Positions 1 through 11,039 of a DNA stretch of 64,000 nt are shown piece by piece; position 1 is the stretch's first letter; the number at the start of each line of letters is the position of its first letter. The stretch covers positions 31,103,730-31,167,729 of the forward strand of contig OY997592.1 of NCBI GenBank assembly GCA_963921825.1. Reading direction: 5' to 3'. Origin of the DNA: Erodium maritimum (Eukaryota; Streptophyta; Magnoliopsida; Geraniales; Geraniaceae). The translations under genes were made by a program, and so were the position numbers. The notes under the pieces are model-generated. The model ran no database searches and was not told the origin of the DNA. It worked only from the letters and a program-made list of their open reading frames with translations.

Positions 1-2362
1 GTTGGAGTAGCTATCACATTTTTTCACTTAGAATAAAATCCAACCCCAATGGACTGTAGATATTAGGTGGAGAAGAACCAACATCTTCTTTCATGTCAGG
101 AACAATTAAGACTTGTTCCTTGGGAGTTGTAGTAGAAAATGAGCCTTCTTGAGCCTTACCCTCATTAAATGAACCTCTGAAGCTGTCTTTTGTTGGTTTA
201 AATAACAATATCTTAAGTAAGAGGGGCTGAGATAAAGACTTTACCCAAAGGTCTTTCCTATTGAGTAATTTGAGTATCTTATGTGATGGGAAGGTATGGG
301 ATAGCGATGGGGGGATTAAGTTTCTGAGTTGGCGCCAATGGAGCCAAAATATTTGCGTTTTGAAATTGTGAAGAGCTTTCCCAAACAACAAGAACTATAG
401 AGATCACAGGAACAGTAGAGATCAGTTTAGTGAGATGATTTCCCACACCATTTCCAGAAGATAAACATGTGTCAAAAGTATCAGGCACAACCAAAATATC
501 TGAGGCAATCAAATCAGAATGTGAAACTGTAATAAGAGTAACTTTGTGGTATGAAGGAATTAAATCTTTCTGAGACAAAGGAACTTAAGCTGCAACTATA
601 GGAAGCTGAGTTGCCTCATTAGTATTTAATGCAAATTCATCTGCCATAAATGAGTCTGTTCCCAGATGAGGGGAATTTAATTCCAACATATGATCAGTCC
701 TCTTCTAATCATGGGAACTAAAATGATTGTCCTCTTCTTCATCTTCAGAGAGAGTAGTTCCTAATGCTTCAGACGAGGAATCTTCAGAACCATTAGTTTC
801 CCCATTTCTTTCTTCAGAATGAATAGAATGAGATTAGGATCATGATATAGAAGAATCAACAGAGGTAAAGGGGAAATAATGAACTGAAGAGGGGTCAACA
901 GATGAAACCCAAACTCTAAAATTCGTACTTCCCAGTGTGATTTAGACCTCCTCAAAGATTGAATCCAGCTTGAAAGAGTGAACTAGAGCATAGGCAATGT
1001 CCACATAGATTCCTTTTGTGGAGATTGGATGAGTAAACAACTATATTTCCAAAATATACTACTGCAGCTTGGAAGGTTTATTCACACAATCCATGATAAG
1101 GAACCCCTTGAATAGCTATCCATCTGAATTTTCCACCTTTGAGACGTAGATTTTCAAACCCTGGCAAGAAGGTTAGCTAGTCTTGCAAGTGCTTTGAGTT
1201 GGACATTACTAACTCCTTGCATAGCAATCTCATTCATAGTAGTAGTGGCATTGAGGTTGAGATGTGTTACTGTTGAATGAGCCTTTTGCAATAAATTTGC
1301 ATTGTTGGTAACAACTGATCCTCTATGTAAATAATCATCATAAGAGAGCATGACTTGCAGAACCAACATATTTATGTGGAGATGAAGGTTTTTTCTCCCA
1401 ATCTTTTGTTACAAAAAGCTTGAAATCACCCACTTGTCCTCCATTGTGGGTAATGATAGTATGTTCTATGTCTTCATTGGAGAAGAAATAGGTGAATCCA
1501 TACCCCTTCCCTTTATCATTTGGCCTGAGAGCTCCTAAAGCTTTTTTGAAACCTGCAGCCTTCCCAAAGATGTTCTCCAGCCATTTTACACTGACCTGAG
1601 GGGGAATATTGTAAATGAAAGTTGTAAAGGAAGTCTTCAGATTGGATGAGTTCTGTCCCTACACAAGATCCCCAAATTTTCTCTTCCTTTGATCAATGCC
1701 AAGCTTCTTGTTTTCAAAACCAGGTGGAGGAAAGCCTAAGGAAGAGGGGTCATCTATTGTGTTCAACTGTTGTTGTATATCTTGTTGTTGTAGAAGGAGA
1801 ACTTGTTCCTTTAAAATCACCTTAGAAATTACATGCTTGCGTTCAAAGAGTTGTCTTTGTTGGAACTCTAATATCCCATGTTTCTCTGATGATGAACTGA
1901 AGTGGAGTCTGTATTTGAGTTCACATGCTGGAAATACTTGTCATAAAACATTTTTTTTCCCATCCAAAAGCTTTGTGCGGCCTCTCGGAGAATATTGTTG
2001 TGCTCTATATGAGGATGAAGATGAACATAGCCTTTGATTCCTTCCTTTCTTCTTGATCCTTTTCCTGCCACCCCTCAAAACTTTAAGACCTCCTCCATTG
2101 AGTTCTTGCACAATTAACCTTGTTCCCAAGCTTCGTTCTTCCTCTAAAGACACCATCTCAGACTAGTTCTTCAGAAGATTATGAGAAAAAAGGAGCTTTC
2201 AATCAAAAATATTGATGTCAGTTGTAGATCTTCCAGTATATCTTCAAACTTTTGATCGCGAGAATGCCTTGCAGGGTTGCCTTTGATCTTCAGTAACTTT
2301 CGAAACTCCGGCCTTACCTTGATGTTCTTGAGAAGTTCTTCAACAGAATAGAAGATCTTCAT
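1..2362 (-). mobile_element. LINE copy 1: L1-type ORF1 fragment, degenerate
   Basis: Read on the minus strand, this is a broken LINE ORF1. The protein begins near 2156 (MVSLEEERSLGTRL), runs through a basic and serine-rich stretch, then a motif of the form RGRTKLLDGKKMFYDKYF (with a one-base frameshift in an A run near 1950), an RNA recognition motif, and a long low-complexity C-terminal part that leaves the window at position 1. Several stops interrupt it. The same motif occurs in the LINE copies at 32416 and 36549, which is why I group the three. Plant L1 elements with an RRM in ORF1 are known as the BNR subclade, first described in beet. ORF2 is not in the window. The exact 5' end (about 2160-2360) is uncertain. 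Confidence 0.7.
1395..1632 (-). pseudogene. RRM domain of LINE copy 1 ORF1
   Basis: Minus-strand translation gives an RRM-like fold: an RNP2-like strand (TTFIYNIPP), then about 40 residues on an RNP1-like strand (KGKGYGFTYFF), then a final strand (FKLFVTKDWEKK). In L1-type ORF1 proteins such domains bind element RNA. Here the ORF is cut by stops on both sides, so it is a relic. Confidence 0.65.
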
Positions 2363-2906
2363 ATCTATGGTAGCAGCTTAGAGAGAAAGCCATTTTCGGT
2401 TTATAACCTCAATCTTATTTCCTAAAATATGAGTGGTGGTTGATGGTTTGGGAGTTATCATCTATAGTAGGAAGGTGACTAATAGTTGTTTCTTGGAGTT
2501 TCCCCTTAAAGTATTGTACTTTTTTTTTGTCTTGAACTACTATGGTTCAAACGATATATATAATTTATTTTAAACAAAATATAATAAAGATAATTTTGTC
2601 CTGATGTATTTTAAAATGACATATTTCAAATTTTCATTTATATGAACATACAAAATAAATTTGTCGTACTTTTAAACATAGAATAATAAAATTTCCAATA
2701 AAGTAAGAGTTTAATAGATATAGTTGATGGTATTGATGATATATGTAATCTTTATGATAATTACATTTAACTACGCCTAAGTATACCTATATATATACGT
2801 TTTCACCTGATTACATCTAACTAAAAAAATTCCTCTACCCTAACTTTAGAAAACTTTCATGTTACTCAATGACATTAGTTTTAAGTAAAAAAAAGCATAT
2901 AAAAAA
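2363..2906. other. AT-rich intergenic DNA
   Basis: There is no credible coding frame. The stretch is very AT-rich with scattered A and T runs and lies between the 5' end of LINE copy 1 and a foldback MITE. I see no further structure. Confidence 0.5.
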
Positions 2907-3330
2907 GGGTAAACTACAAATGTCTACCCTTAAGTTGGCACGTTTAACCGATGCTTACCCTAAAGTTTAAAAATTACTGAAGCATACCTTGAAGTTACAA
3001 CTTGTAACTGGAAACCCCTCCGTCAGCTAAAATGACGAAATTACCCTCAACTACACTTCAATAATTTTTTAAAAAAATTTATTTAAAAATCACTTTTGTC
3101 ATATATATATTTACTTATTAAATGACTTCATTTTTATTTAAAAAATCACTTCAGTTTTATTTTTAAAATATTTATAAAAAAATCACTAAGGGTATTTTCG
3201 TCATTTTAACTAGCGGAAGGGTTTTCTAGTTACAAGTTGTAACTTCAGGATATGCATCAGTAGTTTTTGAACTTCAGGGTGATCATCGGTTAAACGTGCC
3301 AACTTCAGGGTATGCATTTGTAGTTTACCC
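2907..3330. mobile_element. Foldback MITE with long terminal inverted repeats
   Basis: The left end (gggtaaactacaaatg, then tggcacgtttaaccgat) reappears as its reverse complement at the right end (atcggttaaacgtgcca, then catttgtagtttaccc). Each arm is well over 100 bp, since the inner parts (acttgtaac near 3000, aagttgtaac near 3235) also pair. The AT-rich centre has no ORF. The direct repeat taaaaaa abuts both ends (2900-2906 and 3331-3337) and could be the target duplication, though low-complexity flanks make its length unsure. Long arms without coding capacity fit a Mutator-type MITE. Confidence 0.75.
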
Positions 3331-3873
3331 TAAAAAAATCCATAATACCCCTCACTAACCATCACATTTTCAAAAGTCTACCATCGATTCCTAAACACAT
3401 AAAAAGGTCAAATGTCAATATTACACTAATAATCTTTAGATTTTCAAAATTTATCATTAAAAACCATTTGTTTAATTAAAAAATAAACTTTTTATTAATG
3501 AATGAATCTCGTTAATTGTTTTATCCAGTTCTATTTTTTCTACATGCTTCAAAGGTGCAAACTTTGCTTGCATCGCTGAATCAAATTATTGAACTAAATG
3601 AGCCCTAAATATTTTCAATGAATGCAGTATCAATCCTTAGCTTCACATCGAAAATGCAAATTTCAATTATTCAAGGACATGAACGAAGTGAAAACCCTAC
3701 TTATTAAATCCTAATTACTTATTGGGGCTTAGGGTTTAGTAACACTCCAATTGTTCATGAGCAGAACAAGAAACCCTAACAGAAAAAATGAAGAAGGATG
3801 GGAGGTTCATCAAGAGGTGTTTGTGATGCAGAAGCTGAAAAAGGCAACAAAGTTGAGGTATCCACGTCAGAGC
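3331..3873. other. Intergenic DNA with possible remnant of a gene start
   Basis: Mostly AT-rich. Near 3725-3790 there are telobox-like agggttta and aaaccctaa motifs, common in plant promoters, followed by a short ATG frame (MKKDGRFIKRCL, then stop) at 3788. The frame ends before the repeat-like sequence at 3874. This could be the first exon of a gene displaced by insertion, but I cannot identify one. Confidence 0.25.
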
Positions 3874-4984
3874 TGATGAGCGTAAATTTTTCGTACTTAA
3901 TTTGACTATTTTTCTTATATTTTTACGTTGTTTGTGTCTCGTTTTTATATATGTTAGCGTTTATTAATAATTGATCTTAAGCCTCTTAATCGTCGATATT
4001 TTTTGGTGCTTCATGATATATACAATATTTATATTATTTTGTAGTCCTCTAAAAAAGAAAAATATTTGCGAAAGAACGAAACCAATCAGAGCTAAAACAG
4101 AGTGGATATAAACGAAATAGTGAACAAAAATCAAAAAGTGGAGGAGCCTACCAGCTAGTGACATGTGACGCGCTGACCAGAAGGCTGACCACTCGATCTG
4201 GTGCAGCTACTACGCATGGTGCGCCACTCACGCGCACGTTGTCAACCATTGATCGTTTGACCTGGCGTGTTGATTCTCTTTCAGCCACTCGATCTTCGTA
4301 GTTGCACCAGATCGCTGTTGCAGTAGCCCGCACCGGATCGCCTCAAGTAGTTGCGTCTCCCGCAACCTATGGGCGCGAGTTCGAAATCAAAACATATACT
4401 GAACATAATTTTTTCAGAAATGTAGAGGGAGAGAGACATGGCTTTTAAGAGCGATATCTCCCTGCTCAAGCCACGTCCGTGACACTCTGACCACCAGTGT
4501 GAAGCTCAAACTTCCCTCTACCTAGAGCAACCATTTTTTCCGGTTTTTTGGGGCTTCTAAATACAGTAATCAAGGCTCCATATAAGGATGAATACCCAGT
4601 TCAGGTTCAAGCTATTTTGGAGATTTTGAACGATTTTGAGCAAGTTTTTGACGATCTAAGCTAGGAACCATCATTCCTAGCACGAGTTTTAGTTCCTATC
4701 ATATTTTTCTTACCTAAATGTTTTTTCTCAAATATTGATTTCTTAGATCTAAGCTCCATGGCTAGTGAGTAGTCACTCGTAGCCATGAATGTCGTTGTAA
4801 GTACATTTTAGCGTAATTAATGCATGAAGTTATTCATTTATGGTGTTGGATGATGATTTTGGGAGATTGAGTTCGTTACCCATATGTGCTTGATACTATA
4901 TTTAATTGATTTAGTTTGATTTATGTATGTAGATCGAATTCTAAGTTAATTTAATTAGGGAAAAAATAATGTGTATGTATTAAT

Positions 4985-5373
4985 TGCATCCTCTTCGGTG
5001 GTTTCTCTTGCCAGGTCTGGTGAATGCTTGTTTAGGAGTCGTTTTGGGGTTGCTTTACCTTGGTGGGGTCCGATGAGTACTTGTTCCGGGGTCGCATTTT
5101 GGGGCCGATCTGCCCGTTTTCGGGAGGATCATGGATCACTTAGCCTTCTTGAGGCCAGAGGATTCACCCGAGCGGTCTCCTGAGGCACTGTTCGCTAGTC
5201 TGGTGTGTTAGTGGTTGTTGTGGTGGACCGGGGTGGTTGTTTTTTCTTGTTTTCTTTGTTGCTTTTGCCTTTTAGGCCAGATTTTGTTGGACTTTGTTTT
5301 GGTGGCTGTGGTTTCTATCCTAGGACCCACACTTTCTTTTTTGATGCATTTATTTCTCTCTGATAAAAAAAAA
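4985..5373 (+). mobile_element. 5'-truncated LINE-like 3' end with poly(A)
   Basis: A GT-rich, non-coding stretch ends tctctctgat followed by nine A residues (5365-5373). Plant LINE 3' ends often finish with a GATAAA-like sequence and a short A tail, and LINE copies are usually cut at the 5' end. The short ORFs here in both directions look like chance. I could not find convincing target duplications. Confidence 0.35.
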
Positions 5374-5548
5374 CTTAATGAAGAGAATTTTCGATCTCTT
5401 GAACAAATATCAAGTGCTCGATTCATATTATTGTAGCATTTTTTGCCTAATATGTTTAATCCTTATTTTGGATGCTTGATTTTATCGTAGCATTCTATAT
5501 GAGATTGATTATTTTCGGATGATTACTATTTATGACATGTGTGTTATA

Positions 5549-6257
5549 TGTTAGAATATAATTATAATTGAGCCTTCAACTATTAGCTTGAGCTTTTAGT
5601 TGAGTTGGTCCTCTAATATGGTATTAGAGTTTGATTCCTCATGAACCTGGGTTCAAACCCCACTTTATATAAAAATAACTATTTTTTTCTCCATTTATCA
5701 AATTTGTCCAGAAATGGGCCAACCCTTATCTCTCTTCTCAATGAGCTCTTCTCTTCTTCTAATAGTTCACCACCAAACCCGTAAACGGGGTTATCTGTGA
5801 GGACTCGTATTAGTTGGTCCTTCAAATATTAGCTTGAGTTGGCCCTCTAATATGTTAGAATTTTTGTAATTAGTGAGGTTTGAACCTAGGTCCATGAGGT
5901 GCCAAACTCTGATACCATATTAGAAGACCAACTCAACTAAAAGTTCAAGTTGATAGTTAAATGCCCAATTATAGCTTGATCTTTTAGTTGAGTTGGTTCT
6001 CTAATATGGTATCAGAGCCTGATACCTCACAGACAGGGGTTCGAACCCCACTCTCTACAAAAAAAAAATATTTCTTCTCAATTTATCAAGTTTGCCCCAA
6101 ATGGGCCAGTCCTTATCTCTCTTCTCAATAAGCTTATTTTCTCTTTTAAATTTTCACCTCTAAACCCGTAAACGGGCTTGTCTGTGAGGGCGCGTGTTAA
6201 AATATAACTATATTTGGGTCTTCAACTATAAACTTGAGATTTTAGTTGAGTTAGTCT
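5549..6257. mobile_element. Cluster of TRIM-like miniature LTR elements
   Basis: A short LTR-like unit (starting tgttagaatataattata, about 70 bp) is followed at 5619 by a primer site like that for initiator tRNA-Met (tggtattagag), about 190 bp of internal DNA, and a polypurine-like end (gtgaggactcg) near 5797. A second unit at about 5973-6196 has the exact primer motif tggtatcagagc, the internal part and gtgagggcgcg, then another LTR start at 6200. Between them, 5874-5972 holds an inverted copy (gctctgatacca-like, agaccaactcaactaaaag). The last LTR is interrupted at 6258 by the gypsy solo LTR and resumes at 9586. TRIMs are non-autonomous and rely on enzymes of other LTR elements. Confidence 0.6.
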
Positions 6258-8152
6258 TGTAATAACCACTCCCGGTCAACGCCAGTCAAACCTGCGAAAA
6301 ACAGGAAAATTTAAAAATTTTGAGCAGACATTGTATTGAACCGGAATTGGACCCTGAGGGTCATACCGGACTTAATTTGACCCCGTTATTGACCAAAGTG
6401 AGTTCCGGGGGACTCAGGGCAACTTTCTGAGCAATTTGGGAAATGTTGACTTTTCGTTGGAAAAGTCAACCGAGCGACGTTTTGGTCCATTCGAGGACCT
6501 TTTTGGATCCGAAAAGCTTAGCCGTCATCGCAGAGGTCTTAGTTGAGCCGTTTCCTTGTAGCCCGTCAAGTTTCATAATTTCTTGGGAAAAGTGCCCGTT
6601 CGGGGCCCGAAACGTCCGTTTTTCGCGAATCTGATTGGAAAATATCAACTAGATATTTTCCAAAAGGTGTGGGACCCACCTTGACACTTGTCAATTAGAT
6701 GGTGGTGTTAGTTTTGGGGGGAAAATGTGTGGTTGTTAAGTGTGGCCGAAATTAAGGGGTTAAAGGAGAGAATTTGGGTTTTGTTGTTAGTTTAATTAAA
6801 TTAGAAAGAAGAAGAGAGGGTTTAGAGAGAGAATGAGAAGAAGAAGAAGAAGAAGAGAGAAGAAAGGATGTTGAGTTAGGGTTTGTAATCAAGCCCTTGG
6901 ATCGTCTTCAAGCAAGGAGCATTCTCGTTCCCCTCATCCTCCTCTACGGTAATACCCAAACCGATCGTCATTTTGATAGTTTTCAAATGTTAGGGTTTGG
7001 GTGAAACTATTAGTTTAGGGTGGTTTTGGTGTTGGGGGAATTGTTGGAGACGTTTTGGAGGTGTTGGAGGTTTAATTGCACGTTTTCCGGTGACCGGAGG
7101 CTCGGGAGGAGCTCTGGCCACCATGGGTGGTGGCCGGCCGGCCATGGGGTGGCTGGCCGGAGGTGGTACCAGCCACCACCATGGTGGTCGAACCCCCCTT
7201 GAGCCCTAGGAGCTCTCGGCCAAGTGGTTTGGTGGGGCCCACGTGCTCGGGTGCTCGGGTTTTATCGTTCGGGTGGTTTAAAACTTTCCCCGGACCATTT
7301 ACCCTTAATCGAATCGAAATTTGGAATTAAATTGGAGAAGTTGTAATTTATCGGGTTTAGAAACTTTAAACGTCATTTAATTGACTCGGGAGTCGGAATG
7401 AGATTCGGGCAAGTACATTGGGTTCCTTGATGTATTCTAAGACCGTAGAAACCAAAACGGGGGCTTTCGGAGCCCCGGAAGGCAATTAACAAAACCCGGG
7501 CAGATTCGCCATGTCGGGCGAATCGGGCCTTTACGGGTCCTTTGTCGACAATGTCGAGTAATTGGGAAGTTTGGGAGTGATCGACATTGTCGGTGTTAAG
7601 TTTGGGCATCGAGTTTAATGGTTTTCGGCTTATTCCTGCGAGTTGTTTAGTGACTTTAAATTGTGTTCCTTTAGATCGTGCCACGAACCGAGGCAAGGGA
7701 AAGCTGGTGAGTGACTGAGATCATCACCGGAGCTCGTGGTTGGCTTTTGGGAGAACACGCACAAGGTAGGGAAAAGTAGCCGGATCTCGGCCCTGACTGG
7801 GGAAAGTTAACAGTAGAATTGCACGTGACACCGGGGTGTCGTGGGTTGAGTAGGTTTATTTAATTATTAGAAAGGCATGGTACGGGATCGTAGTAATTAT
7901 TAGAAATGCATGATACGGGATCGTAGCGATTATGAGAAAAGCATGTGACACTTAGTAGTGTCGTAGGAGCAGAGAACTTAACGTTAATTGATTTACTGGA
8001 GGCATATGACCATGCCCGGAGGTTGTTTGTGAACTTGTTGATATTAGGAGTACTAGAGGCATATGACCATGCCCGGAGGTTGATTGTGAAACTGTTGATA
8101 TTAGGACCGTTGGAGGCTTGGGTTAAGCCGGAGGTTGATTGTTTATTTTGGC

Positions 8153-8505
8153 GTCTTGGGTGGCCTTGAGAGCCCGTTTTATTGTTGTTGAGTCTTGGGT
8201 GGCCTTGAGAGCCCGTTTTATTGTTGTTGAGTCTTGGGTGGCCTTGAGAGCCCGTTTTATTGTTGTTGAGTCTTGGGTGGCCTTGAGAGCCCGTTTTATT
8301 GTTGTTGAGTCTTGGGTGGCCTTGAGAGCCGTGTTAATTGTTGTTGAGTCTGGGGTGGCCTTGAGAGCCGTGTTAATTGTTGTTGAGTTGGGTGGCCTTG
8401 AGAGCCCGTGTTAATTGTTGTTGAGTTTAGGTGACCATGAGAGCCCTTGTGTTTGCTGTTGAGTTTGGGTGGCCATGAGAGCCCGTGTGTTATTATTGAT
8501 GTCTT
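8153..8505 (+). repeat. 39-bp minisatellite in the solo LTR
   Basis: About eight or nine units of roughly 39 bp, each built on gtcttgggtggccttgagag followed by cccgttttattgttgttga. The first four units are almost identical and the later ones diverge and shorten. Similar units (gggtgaccatgagagcc, gggtggccatgagagcc) occur in the leader of a different gypsy element at 15998-16068. The ORFs through the array exist only because 39 is a multiple of three. Confidence 0.9.
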
Positions 8506-8695
8506 GGGGTTGTTGAGCCCGCGAGTTAAGTGGTTGTGTTTTAGGAGGCCATGATGGCCCGTGGGGTTGTTGAAACCGAGTCTTGACTGTTGAGGTGTCT
8601 TGAGTGGCCTTGAGTGCCTGTTTGTTGAGCTTGCTTGTGTTTGTGGTTGTGTTTGCCCGACCCGACTATGTGTCGGGGAGTGGTGTGGATTTTGG

Positions 8696-8925
8696 TAGGT
8701 TACGAGCATTCTTCGGCTGGCCTGACCAAACTCGAGCCTCGACAGGTTTTGAGCATTCTTCGGCTAGCCTGTTCCGTGTCCGGATCCCGAAAGGTTATGA
8801 GCATTCTTCGGCTAGCCTGATCCGTGACCGGGTCCCGGCAGGTTACGAGCATTCTTCGGCTGACCTGACCGTGTACGAGGCTCGGCAGGTTCTGAGCATT
8901 CTTCGGCTAGCCTGATCCGTGTTCG
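8696..8925 (+). repeat. About 50-bp minisatellite in the solo LTR
   Basis: Five units share the core gagcattcttcggctagcct, preceded by a variable caggtt or aggtta. Spacers between cores vary in sequence, so this is older than the 39-bp array just upstream. Confidence 0.85.
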
Positions 8926-10654
8926 TGTCTTTGGGGGAAGGTCGTCATTGTTTGTTGTGTCGGTTTTACTTTACGAGTTTGAGGTTGAGTCTGGTGAGGG
9001 AGGTTACTGAGCAGCTGGTTTGCGATCCTTTGTGATCTTGTTTGGTGTGCGATCCTTTGTGATCTTGTTTGGTGTTGCGTAGTTTCTTTCGAGTCCTTGG
9101 GAGAGGTCGTGATCGTTGTGTCGGGTCTACTTTACGTGTCAAAGTGTTGAGTTGGTTAAGGAAGGTAACAGTGGGTGTATGTTCAGTCAGAGTCCTTGGG
9201 TTGGGGACAGTGTCCCCGGTGTTGACTTTATTATTGGTGTCACTGGCATTGTCTGCTAATTATGTCGTAGTCAGTCTGTTATCCGTGGTGGTGAGCGAAC
9301 GCTCACCCCTAGCTGCTTTTCCTACAGGTACTGTTCGTGGGACGGACTAGGTGAGCTCTCGAAGCTTGTGGAGCTAGGAGCGGAGTCCGGGTTTTGTCTT
9401 TTGAGTCTAGTGACGGATACCTTGTACTTTTGTCCACGTGTTGGGACGTATTTTAAACTGTAAATATTATTTTGTTGAACTAAACTGGTATTTTTAAGTG
9501 AGTTAATGAAAACAGGTTTCAAACGGTTTCTTTATTTTAAAACGTTCGCGTCCCTAGTTCGGTTTACTGAAATTGGGGCGTGACAAGTCTTCTAGTATTT
9601 TAAGCTAAATTAATAATTACGAGTGTGGATTATGTTCGAGTGATTTATTGTTGTGGGTGTGGATTGCCCCATGAATTGTTAGTTGTGGCTATTCTAGGAT
9701 TGATGTATGATTTATTATGCACTTTGAAACTATTTGAGACATTATATTGCATCATGGACTTACATGATGAATTATCTAGTTTGGATGACACCAAGTCCCT
9801 CATTAGTGGACTTATGTAGATCATACTCTAACCAAGACCTTCACGTTGAAATCGGAAAGGGCGGGTTAGAGAAGTTGATTTAATCGTAGTTGGATAATTC
9901 ACATTTTCTAGAGAATTTGTTCTATGCTTGAGTATTACTAGAACCATGTTTTATTTAGTTCCACTTGATTGTTAGAGATCATCTTGATCGGTGGTGTTCG
10001 ATATTGAAGAAGTGAACTAGACGTAGCTAGACACAATTTTTTATTTGTGCTTATCTATTTTATCATTGTGTATTTCTAGGTAAAGCACCCGCTTATCCTA
10101 CATAAGTTGACTTCCCTTGATTATTTATCGATATGGTATATTATCAAGTGGAGAAGCAACTTAAAGTAATGCAAAAATAGATGTATGAGAGTTCGATGAT
10201 TGGGTTTACTCGAACCATATGATGTCATACTTGCACATTTGTTTCGATGATTTGTATTGAGCCATGATGACATCACTCTTTTCATCATTATCATCACATT
10301 TTTGACCTTATGCATTGATTGACTTTATGTATGAGCACGACACCCATGATTGTTTATTTCTATAAAACGTTTCCATCTTTATTTCCATTTTGTTTTTCCG
10401 TACTTCTCACCTATATCTAGTAAACATTTTCATTAACTAGTTCACTGCTTGAACGATTTGCTTATTTTTATAGAAGTGCATTTAGTGACGTTTATACACT
10501 TTTTGCCTTTTTTACCATTTTCATAGATTTTGTCATCCATTGGCCCGGCTGCTCCCTTTTGTTCGACCACTTACTTACCATTATCTATATTGCTTGAACA
10601 ATCGTGTACAGAAGCGCGTTAAAGAGGGTATGCTAAAACCCCGTCTTCAAGAGC

Positions 10655-11039
10655 ATTCGCTTAACATTCTCAAAACTGAAAGGGGATTGAGATTTCTACA
10701 GATATCAGATTCAGTCAATGAAAATCCGAGATCTACAGAAAACTTCTACTAGTATAAAAAAAATCATGTAACGATGTTACATGGAAGCTGAGACAATCTT
10801 TCAAAGAGAAATAAATGAAAGCTCGTCATTGATGTCCAAACGTGAAACCAAACATGACTTATGGTTGCAAACAAGAGGCAATCACGGAAGTTGAAGACGC
10901 AAACATATAGAAAAAGAAATGAGGAGAGAGGTAGTGATGATTTATAAGAAGGGAGAAACAATAATGGAGTCTAAGGAAGAGAAAACGGAATCATATATCG
11001 ATTGATCCTCTATTAGTAGCTTTTTTCTCTCTGCGTCAA
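10655..11039. other. Unassigned intergenic DNA
   Basis: No convincing gene, inverted repeat or retroelement signature. Short frames on both strands show no recognisable motif. Confidence 0.4.

Larger units (their letters stand above)
6258..9585 (+). mobile_element. Ty3/gypsy solo LTR (3.3 kb)
   Basis: The unit starts tgtaataaccactccc and ends ggggcgtgaca, the same terminal pattern as the gypsy LTRs at 13326 and 51156. The 5-bp target duplication agtct flanks it exactly (6253-6257 and 9586-9590). No primer site, gag or pol lies within, so it is a solo LTR left by recombination between the two LTRs of a full element. It contains two minisatellites (8153-8505 and 8696-8925) and a donor/acceptor pair (7766 and 9327) matching positions in the other two gypsy LTRs. 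The family is probably a chromovirus (Tekay/Del-like) on account of its long LTR. Confidence 0.88.
3874..10649. mobile_element. Possible old solo LTR (Tat-like), interrupted by nested elements
   Basis: The sequence from 3874 starts tgatgagcgtaaatt, resembling the TGATGAGCG start of plant Tat-type gypsy LTRs. The 5-bp sequence agagc precedes it (3869-3873) and occurs again at 10650-10654 just after a CA. Sequence around 4700-4980 and 9600-10100 has the long non-coding character of such LTRs. Removing the nested LINE tail, TRIM cluster and 3.3 kb gypsy solo LTR leaves roughly 2.5 kb. A 7-base match across this distance can occur by chance, so this is a tentative reconstruction. Confidence 0.28.

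Noticed and set aside
5980..6055. Possible tRNA gene with a ggttcgaaccc B-box
   Set aside because: No acceptor stem or anticodon arm can be paired. The sequence fits a TRIM or SINE-like repeat better.
8139..8709. ORFs with repeated SWVALRARFIVVE or LSRPPKTQQQ units
   Set aside because: Produced by a 39-bp minisatellite (a multiple of three) inside a solo LTR.
8153..8925. Regularly spaced repeats resembling a CRISPR array
   Set aside because: Units are tandem without unique spacers of constant length, the genome is a plant, and they lie in an LTR.
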